From NCBI GenBank assembly GCA_023416575.1, contig JAEZHL010000389.1, positions 1 through 10,507 of the forward strand: a stretch of DNA of 10,507 nt, read 5' to 3'. Shown here one piece after another: positions 5,572 through 10,507 of this stretch. Below the pieces are notes generated by a model. The model made no database searches and was not told where the DNA came from. It worked only from the letters and a program-made list of their open reading frames with translations. The stretch's first letter is position 1, and each line of letters starts with the position of its first letter. A program made the position numbers and the translations under genes. The stretch is from Pseudomonadota bacterium. GTDB lineage: Bacteria > Pseudomonadota > Alphaproteobacteria > Rhizobiales > Hyphomicrobiaceae.

Positions 5572-7536
5572 ATGTCGTTCCGGCTGCGCGGTGCGAACGT
5601 GGATCGCCTTACCGCCCGAAGAGCCCAGACGAGCCGCTCCCCTGACGGCGGGATGCAGGAGGAGAGCGATCGGATCTCCGCACTGGAGCAGGAAATTCAA
5701 ACGCTCCGGGGGCAGCTTGCCAAAACTGAGGCGGCGCTGCGCGTTCTCACCGGAAAGTCCATTGATCGCGTCGCAGCCTCGCTCGACCCCGATGCAGGCG
5801 GGACAACGATTGCGCCGTTCCGGCTGTTCGTCGAGCATATGCGGGAAGGGACGCTCATCCTCTCGGAGAGTGGAACGATCCGCTATTGCAACGAGGCGAT
5901 GGCGCGGCTCATCGGCGAGCCGAAGTCGCGGATGCTCGGCCGTTACTTCGGAGACCTCATCGCCACCGACTCCAGCTGCCAAATGCGCCGCTTGCTCGAA
6001 AGTCACATCGGCAGCTTCGAGGTCGACCTGCGCGGCGAGGCGAACCACACGGTCAAGGCCCAGATCTCGTGCGTGCCGCCGCTGGCGATCGGTGGACGGA
6101 TGGTCCGCTGCTTCATCGTGACCGACGTCGACCGCGAGCAACTTCATTTGCGTCACGAAGCCGTCATCCAGGCCTCGAAGGACGCCATCTACGTCCTGTC
6201 GCCGAGCCTGCAGATCCAGACCTGGAATCGCGGCGCCGAAAGCATCTTCGGCTATGCCCCCGCTGAAATCATCGGCAAGTCGGAGCGTGACTTGTGCCCG
6301 CCATCCGAACTCGAGGCGCTCGACGAGTTGATCCGCCAGGTCGAGGAGCACAGCGCAGCAGTATCCGTCGACGCCGTGCGCTGGCGGAAGGATCATACGA
6401 AGATCCGGGTCATCCTTTCCCTGACACCAATCCGTGAGCTGACCGGGCGCACGATGGGCTTCGCGGTCGTCGCACACGATATCACCGAGCGGAAGCGCAC
6501 TGAGCGGCAGCTGCGCGATGCCGTCGCGCGGACGTCGCTGGCGCTGGCGGCCGGTCAGATGGGGACGTTCGAGCAGGACCTCGGAACCAACGAATGCACG
6601 TGGTCTGATCAGGTTTACGCAATTCACGGGCTCGACAGGGCCACGTTCCAGCCGACCATCAGCAGTTTCCGCGCGCTGGTCCACCCGGAGGACCAGGCCA
6701 CATTCGATGCTTGCCGCGAACGCGCGCTGCGCGATGGGTTTTTCGAGACCGAGCTCAGGGTTCGCCATCGCGACGGCCGTTATATTTGGGTTCACAGCCG
6801 CGGCCTCATCCGGTACAGCGGCACCGGCGAGGCAACCGCTCTGTTTGGGGTGGTCAGCGACATCACCGAGCGCAAGCAGGCGGAGCGTAACCAACAGCTC
6901 CTGATCGGCGAGCTCAATCACCGCGTTCGCAATACGCTCGCAACGGTGCAGGCCATCGCGAGCCAGACCTTGCGGCGCGCCAAATCGCCATCCGATTTCG
7001 TGCCAAGCTTCAGTGGCCGCATACAGGCGCTGTCACGCGCGCACACCCTGCTGACCAAGACCGCCTGGCAGGGCACGGAGCTCGATACGCTCATCCGGGA
7101 GCAATTGCTGCTCGGTGGGGCCGACCGCATCACCTGCTCAGGCCCGCCGGTATCCCTGGAGCCGCAAACCGCGCTGCAACTCGCGCTCGTCCTGCACGAG
7201 CTGGGCACCAATGCTCGCAAGTACGGGTCACTTTCTGTTCCGAACGGAAGCGTGACGGTACGCTGGACGACGGAAGAGGAGCCCGACGGCCGCGCGCTGC
7301 ACCTGACCTGGACCGAAACGGGTGGCCCTCCCGTCACGCAACCGGAGTCGACCGGCTTCGGCACTCTTCTGATCGAGCGATCACTTCAGCAGGGTCAGGG
7401 CGGATATTCCCGCATCTGTTTCGACCCAGAGGGAGTGACATGCAGCATCCAACTGCTGCTGTCCCGCCCCGAGCCGCAAATGCCTCAAGCGCCGGCCGAT
7501 TTAGACCGGATCGCAACTGACCGGTCGAGCTCGTAG
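5572..7536 (+). CDS. Soluble sensor histidine kinase, triple PAS plus HWE/HisKA_2 core
   Basis: A 654-residue cytoplasmic kinase. Residues about 30-60 form a likely coiled coil. PAS1 (about 83-190, FRLFVEHMREGTLILSESG), PAS2 (about 191-307, ending AHDITERK) and PAS3 of the PAS_3 type (about 320-434, ending VSDITERK) follow. The H-box LIGELNHRVRNTLATVQAIA (444-463) carries the phospho-acceptor H450. The N-box LHELGTNARKYG (541-552) has the extra His (H542) and N547. WTE (580-582) supplies the W-x-E signature, and GFGTLLIERSL (605-615) is the G-box, so all three HWE hallmarks are present. No transmembrane segment is seen, so the signal is intracellular. PAS1-3 lack the LOV NCRFLQ motif, so a flavin photoreceptor role is unlikely. 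No receiver domain or adjacent response regulator is present. In Alphaproteobacteria such kinases often feed PhyR/NepR/EcfG or single-domain receivers; which one is unknown here. Its last 52 bp overlap the convergent GFA gene. Confidence 0.93.
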   Translation: MSFRLRGANVDRLTARRAQTSRSPDGGMQEESDRISALEQEIQTLRGQLAKTEAALRVLTGKSIDRVAASLDPDAGGTTIAPFRLFVEHMREGTLILSESGTIRYCNEAMARLIGEPKSRMLGRYFGDLIATDSSCQMRRLLESHIGSFEVDLRGEANHTVKAQISCVPPLAIGGRMVRCFIVTDVDREQLHLRHEAVIQASKDAIYVLSPSLQIQTWNRGAESIFGYAPAEIIGKSERDLCPPSELEALDELIRQVEEHSAAVSVDAVRWRKDHTKIRVILSLTPIRELTGRTMGFAVVAHDITERKRTERQLRDAVARTSLALAAGQMGTFEQDLGTNECTWSDQVYAIHGLDRATFQPTISSFRALVHPEDQATFDACRERALRDGFFETELRVRHRDGRYIWVHSRGLIRYSGTGEATALFGVVSDITERKQAERNQQLLIGELNHRVRNTLATVQAIASQTLRRAKSPSDFVPSFSGRIQALSRAHTLLTKTAWQGTELDTLIREQLLLGGADRITCSGPPVSLEPQTALQLALVLHELGTNARKYGSLSVPNGSVTVRWTTEEEPDGRALHLTWTETGGPPVTQPESTGFGTLLIERSLQQGQGGYSRICFDPEGVTCSIQLLLSRPEPQMPQAPADLDRIATDRSSS

Positions 7537-7889
7537 TAGTCTCCGCGATCCTCGGTGAAAATTTGCAGAGTCGTGGAAAGCTCGGTCGGTGCTTCCAGTG
7601 TGCCGGCTGCGATGGAGATCGTGCTGCGCTCCGGTGCGTCCCAGAACAAGCTCGATCCGCAACTGGCGCAGAACCCACGCCGGGCAAAACTTGAGGACTG
7701 GAACCACGCGAGCTGGTCTTGCACCTCGAATAGGAGCGCCGTTCGCGCGACATCAGCATAAGCACCGATGTGTCCATGCCATCGCCGGCACATGCCGCAA
7801 TGGCAGAGCGCGACCTGTGTCATCGGGCCTTCAGTGACACGGAATCGGACGGCACCGCAGAGGCATTGTCCACGCGCCACATCACTCAT
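7485..7889 (-). CDS. GFA / CENP-V-fold zinc-binding protein
   Basis: A 134-residue protein of the glutathione-dependent formaldehyde-activating enzyme (GFA, PF04828) fold. The zinc ligands are clear: C9 and C11 in QCLCGAV, C29, C31 and C34 in CHCGMC, and C74 and C77 in GFCASCGSSLFW. FWD followed by a beta-rich half is typical, and the length matches the family. The biochemical role of most members is unproven; the original Paracoccus Gfa condenses formaldehyde with glutathione, and few homologues are shown to do so. The start at 7889 is fixed by GGGAGGAG (7904-7897) 7 nt upstream. The C-terminal 17 codons or so lie antisense to the end of the HWE kinase gene. It is co-directional with ETF-QO, whose stop is 179 bp upstream, and could be read from its transcript. 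Confidence 0.9.
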   Translation of the reverse strand: MSDVARGQCLCGAVRFRVTEGPMTQVALCHCGMCRRWHGHIGAYADVARTALLFEVQDQLAWFQSSSFARRGFCASCGSSLFWDAPERSTISIAAGTLEAPTELSTTLQIFTEDRGDYYELDRSVAIRSKSAGA

Positions 7890-7896
7890 TCAGCCG

Positions 7897-7904
7897 CTCC
7901 TCCC
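7897..7904 (-). promoter_or_regulatory. Ribosome binding site of the GFA gene
   Basis: GGGAGGAG on the minus strand, 7 nt before the ATG at 7889; a near-consensus site that fixes the start. Confidence 0.75.
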
Positions 7905-7972
7905 AAGTCGCGGCGGCCCGCGCGGCCGCTTGCTCATTCTCTTGGGTCTCGGCCAGCCCTGCGAGGCTCGGC

Positions 7973-8016
7973 AGCCGCTGCCTTACATCCCGATGTAGTT
8001 TGGTCCCCCGCCGCCC
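7973..8016. repeat. 44-bp direct repeat, downstream copy (ETF-QO 3'-end duplicate)
   Basis: Identical over 44 bp to 8059-8102. It reproduces the last 11 codons of ETF-QO (bar the first two bases) plus the stop and 10 bp beyond. In the frame of the original it reads out GGGGPNYIGM and a stop, but a TGA lies 18 codons before that stop, so no gene is formed. It sits between the true ETF-QO end and the GFA gene. Confidence 0.95.
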
Positions 8017-8058
8017 GCGCCCGCGGGTTTGAGGGCGGCTCAGCGTTGGAAATTGGCG

Positions 8059-8102
8059 AGCCGCTGCCTTACATCCCGATGTAGTTTGGTCCCCCGCCGC
8101 CC
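8059..8102. repeat. 44-bp direct repeat, copy within the ETF-QO 3' end
   Basis: The in-gene copy, covering the final codons and TAA of ETF-QO plus 10 bp downstream. The two copies are 86 bp apart start to start, with 42 bp of unrelated sequence between. Both contain the small inverted repeat TACATC-CC-GATGTA. Confidence 0.95.
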
Positions 8103-9745
8103 TCGGGCGGCACCCAATTGATGTTCTGGCTGGGATCCTTGATATCGCACGTCTTGCAGTGAACGCAGTTCTGCGCGTTGATCTGGAAGCGCGGTTTCCC
8201 GTCTTCGTCCTTCACCACCTCGTAGACACCCGCCGGGCAATAGCGCTGCGCCGGCTCGGCGTACTCTGGGAGGTTGACCTCGATCGGAATGTTCGGGTCG
8301 CCGAGCACGAGGTGGACCGGCTGATCCTCCTCGTGATTGGTCCCGGAGAACGACAGGTCCGTAAGCTTGTCGAACGTCAGAACACCGTCTGGCTTCGGAT
8401 ATTCTATCGGCTTGCACTCTGATGCCTTTTTCAGAGCGGCGTAGTCCGGCTTGCCGTGCCGGAGCGTGTAGCGGAGGCCGGGAAGAATCGTGTTGAGCCA
8501 CATGTCGGCGCCGCCCAGCGCGATGCCGGCGAACGTGCCGAACCGCGACCACAGCGGCTTGACGTTGCGCACCGGCTTCAGATCGTGCGCGATGGCGCCT
8601 GTGCGCACAGCATGCTCGTAGGCGTCCAGCATGTCGTTGGACCGGCCCGCCTTGATCGCCTCAACGATGGCATCCGCGGCGTGCATCCCTGACAGGATCG
8701 CGTTGTGACTGCCCTTGATGCGCGGAACGTTGACCATGCCCGCCGCGCATCCCAGCAGCGCACCGCCAGGGAACACGAGCTTCGGCATAGACTGCCAGCC
8801 ACCTTCCGTGATCGCGCGGGCGCCATAGGCGATGCGCTTGCCACCCTCCAGGTGCGTCCGGATGGACGGATGCGTTTTGAAGCGCTGGAACTCGTCGTAC
8901 GGCGAGAGGTAAGGGTTCTCGTAATTGAGATGGACCACGAAGCCCACCGCAACGAGATTCTCACCATAGTGATAGAGGAACGACCCACCCCCGGTCCGAT
9001 TGTCGAGTGGCCATCCGAAGCTGTGCTGCACCAGACCGGGCCGATGACGCTCGGGGCTGACCTCCCAAAGCTCCTTGAGGCCGATGCCGTATTTCTGCGG
9101 CTGGCGCCCCTCGCGGAGATTGAACTCCTTGATCAGCTGCTTCGACAAGGAGCCGTGCGCGCCCTCGGCAATGAGCGTGTACTTGCCCCTCAGCTCCATG
9201 CCGCGGGTGAAGCTGTCCTTCGGCTGGCCATCCCTGCCGACGCCCATGTCCCCGGTCGCAACGCCCACCACGGCGCCGCTCTCGTCCTTGAGCACTTCTG
9301 TCGCCGCGAACCCCGGATAGACCTCGACCCCGAGCTCCGCCGCCTGTTCGCCGAGCCAGCGCACCAGGTTGCCCAGGCTGACGATGTAGTTGCCGTGATT
9401 GTTCATCAGCGGCGGCATCAGGAAGTTGGGCAGCTTCAGCTCACCGGCCGGGCCGAGGTAGAGGAACCGATCCTCGGTGACCGGCGTGGTCACAGGCGCT
9501 CCGCGCGCCTTCCAGTCGGGAATCAAAGCATCAAGACCGATCGGATCGATAACCGCGCCCGACAGAATGTGGGCGCCCACCTCCGATCCCTTCTCGATCA
9601 CAACGACGGACAGATCCAGATCGTTCGCGAGCGCAAGCTCGCGCAGCCGAATGGCGGCAGCCAGGCCAGCAGGACCCGCTCCGACGATCACGACGTCGAA
9701 TTCCATCGCCTCACGTGGCGGCAGCTCGTCCGGCTCGCGTGCCAT
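8069..9745 (-). CDS. Electron transfer flavoprotein-ubiquinone oxidoreductase (ETF-QO)
   Basis: A 558-residue peripheral inner-membrane enzyme carrying FAD and one [4Fe-4S] cluster. It takes electrons from reduced ETF (fed by acyl-CoA and amino-acid dehydrogenases) and reduces ubiquinone. The N-terminal FAD motif is FDVVIVGAGPAGLAAAIRL (16-34), followed by GAHILSGAVIDP (57-68). The C-terminal cluster ligands are C503, C527, C530 and C533 (RYCPAGVYEV and NCVHCKTC), matching the four-cysteine pattern of mammalian ETF-QO. The end PPEGGGGPNYIGM is typical. I use the ATG at 9745, which yields the family's normal length and the usual short leader; upstream in-frame extension to 9862 adds unlike sequence. 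No strong ribosome binding site is seen, and the ATG at 9706 is an alternative. It diverges from the glycosylase gene, and its 3' end is part of a 44-bp direct duplication. Confidence 0.95.
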   Translation of the reverse strand: MAREPDELPPREAMEFDVVIVGAGPAGLAAAIRLRELALANDLDLSVVVIEKGSEVGAHILSGAVIDPIGLDALIPDWKARGAPVTTPVTEDRFLYLGPAGELKLPNFLMPPLMNNHGNYIVSLGNLVRWLGEQAAELGVEVYPGFAATEVLKDESGAVVGVATGDMGVGRDGQPKDSFTRGMELRGKYTLIAEGAHGSLSKQLIKEFNLREGRQPQKYGIGLKELWEVSPERHRPGLVQHSFGWPLDNRTGGGSFLYHYGENLVAVGFVVHLNYENPYLSPYDEFQRFKTHPSIRTHLEGGKRIAYGARAITEGGWQSMPKLVFPGGALLGCAAGMVNVPRIKGSHNAILSGMHAADAIVEAIKAGRSNDMLDAYEHAVRTGAIAHDLKPVRNVKPLWSRFGTFAGIALGGADMWLNTILPGLRYTLRHGKPDYAALKKASECKPIEYPKPDGVLTFDKLTDLSFSGTNHEEDQPVHLVLGDPNIPIEVNLPEYAEPAQRYCPAGVYEVVKDEDGKPRFQINAQNCVHCKTCDIKDPSQNINWVPPEGGGGPNYIGM

Positions 9746-9884
9746 AATCCGAAAGATCCCCGCTGCAATTGCAATGACCGCGATGTCGGGCACTTTGCTC
9801 GGCGCGTCAAGGGTTCGCGGCGATTTCAGGCACCCCAGGCGACAAGAGCCTCGAATTCGCATCCATTTCGACTAGATTGCCGCC
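9746..9884. promoter_or_regulatory. Divergent intergenic region between ETF-QO and the glycosylase
   Basis: A 139-bp spacer that should carry both promoters. On the plus strand TAGATT (9873-9878) resembles a -10 box but lies only 6 nt before the glycosylase ATG, with no clear -35 and no ribosome binding site. No confident promoter is assigned on the minus strand. Confidence 0.4.
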
Positions 9885-10507
9885 ATGGTGGAAAATCCCG
9901 ATCCCCGGCTGCTCGCGCTACTCGCCTGGTATCGCGATATGGGCATTACCGACGCGCTGACGGATGAGCCGCTCGACTGGCTCACGCGGGGCGATCGGCC
10001 GATCTATGCGCGCGTGCTGGAAGCGCGGCCGCCATTGCCGGGATCGGCAACGCCCCCGCCGCAGCGGCCCAGTGCCGATGCCAGACGAGCTCCGGCAGCA
10101 CCGACGGCAGTTCCGGTCCGCAATTTCGCGGCCATGCCCACCGCCGATGCGGAGAGCTCGGCCCATTCCGCGGCGGCGGCGGCCAAGTCGCTCGAGGAGC
10201 TGCGCAAGTCCCTGGCCGAGTTCGATGGCTGCGCCCTGCGCACGACGGCGAAGAACCTCTGCTTCTATCGCGGCGCGAGCGAGGCCCGTCTTATGATCAT
10301 CGGTGAAGCGCCCGGACGGGACGAGGATCTCGCAGGCAAGCCGTTCGTCGGACCCGCCGGCCAGCTCCTCGATCGCATGTTGAGGGCGATCGGCTTCGCC
10401 GAGGACAGCGTCCACATCACCAACATCGTCTATTGGCGGCCGCCCGGAAACCGCACGCCGACGCCGCAGGAAGCCCTGGTATGCCGGCCGTTCCTGCTCC
10501 GGCAGAT
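9885..10507 (+). CDS. Uracil-DNA glycosylase, family 4-like (N-terminal part, cut by window edge)
   Basis: A base-excision-repair enzyme that removes uracil from DNA; the first 207 residues are in the window. After a conserved-looking N-terminal helix (LLALLAWYRDMGITDALTDE, 9-28) comes a Pro/Ala-rich linker (about 48-100) and then the catalytic domain. LEELRKSLAEFDGCALRTTA (103-122), MIIGEAPGRDED (137-148) and GKPFVGPAGQLLDRML (151-166) match family 4 (SPO1-type) glycosylases. ITNIVYWRPPGNRTPTP (178-194) is followed by C200, the usual third iron-sulfur cysteine. The first Cys of the family's CxxC pair is not seen: F113 is at that place and only C116 remains, with C126 further on. The ATG at 9885 gives the expected N-terminus; no ribosome binding site precedes it. 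The gene diverges from ETF-QO. Confidence 0.9.
   Translation, partial: MVENPDPRLLALLAWYRDMGITDALTDEPLDWLTRGDRPIYARVLEARPPLPGSATPPPQRPSADARRAPAAPTAVPVRNFAAMPTADAESSAHSAAAAAKSLEELRKSLAEFDGCALRTTAKNLCFYRGASEARLMIIGEAPGRDEDLAGKPFVGPAGQLLDRMLRAIGFAEDSVHITNIVYWRPPGNRTPTPQEALVCRPFLLRQ

Noticed and set aside
5332..6921. 529-codon minus-strand open frame opposite the kinase
   Set aside because: The plus-strand frame has PAS, H-, N- and G-box motifs and a strong ribosome binding site; the antisense frame has none and runs through the non-coding gap.
7890..7937. 15-codon minus-strand reading frame ending directly before the GFA ATG
   Set aside because: It is very short, Arg/Pro-rich and lacks a clear ribosome binding site; its end coincides with the GFA ribosome-binding region, so it is probably chance.
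7973..8102. CRISPR-like array
   Set aside because: There are only two copies; one lies inside a coding sequence, and there are no further units or cas genes.
8705..9967. 420-codon plus-strand open frame opposite ETF-QO
   Set aside because: ETF-QO on the minus strand is unmistakable (FAD motif, four cluster cysteines); the antisense frame has no recognisable motif.

Overview
The window looks like ordinary chromosomal DNA from a high-GC alphaproteobacterium, most likely in the Hyphomicrobiales (Rhizobiales). The grounds are the GC-rich codon usage, an HWE-type sensor kinase (a family concentrated in this class), ethylmalonyl-CoA-pathway-type enzymes beside sdhC, and an ETF-ubiquinone oxidoreductase next to a family-4-like uracil-DNA glycosylase. 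No phage, transposon, CRISPR, tRNA or rRNA signature was recognised.

Left block (1-2322, minus strand). Reading in transcription order, a malyl-CoA thioesterase/lyase-like CitE-family gene (2322-1444) is followed by a mesaconyl-CoA hydratase gene with two MaoC-like domains (1419-361) and then the start of sdhC (256 to beyond the window edge). The genes are tightly packed and co-directional, so they probably form one operon. It would link C4/C5 acyl-CoA chemistry, which yields malate and succinyl-CoA, to succinate oxidation at the membrane.

Central block (2478-7536, plus strand). Divergent from the first operon is a two-gene unit made of a FOXRED1/DAO-family FAD oxidoreductase and a PdxY/PdxK-type pyridoxal kinase, separated by only 9 bp. 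A beta-class carbonic anhydrase follows. After a 314-bp gene-free stretch containing one perfect short inverted repeat comes a soluble histidine kinase with three PAS domains and an HWE/HisKA_2 core. No response regulator lies next to it.

Right block (7485-10507). A small zinc-binding GFA/CENP-V-fold protein on the minus strand overlaps the 3' end of the kinase gene tail-to-tail by 52 bp. Upstream of it, also on the minus strand, is the gene for ETF-ubiquinone oxidoreductase, which passes electrons from fatty-acid and amino-acid dehydrogenases via ETF to the quinone pool. The last 34 bases of its coding sequence, including the stop codon, and 10 bases beyond are duplicated exactly 86 bp downstream as a 44-bp perfect direct repeat. 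This is the most distinctive DNA-level oddity in the window. A uracil-DNA glycosylase gene diverges from it and runs off the right edge.

The general theme is central carbon and electron metabolism (acyl-CoA conversion, SDH, ETF-QO, CO2/bicarbonate exchange, B6 salvage) plus one signalling protein and one DNA repair protein. I did not see a clearly novel multi-gene system. The findings are local structural oddities and functional hypotheses from gene neighbourhood.
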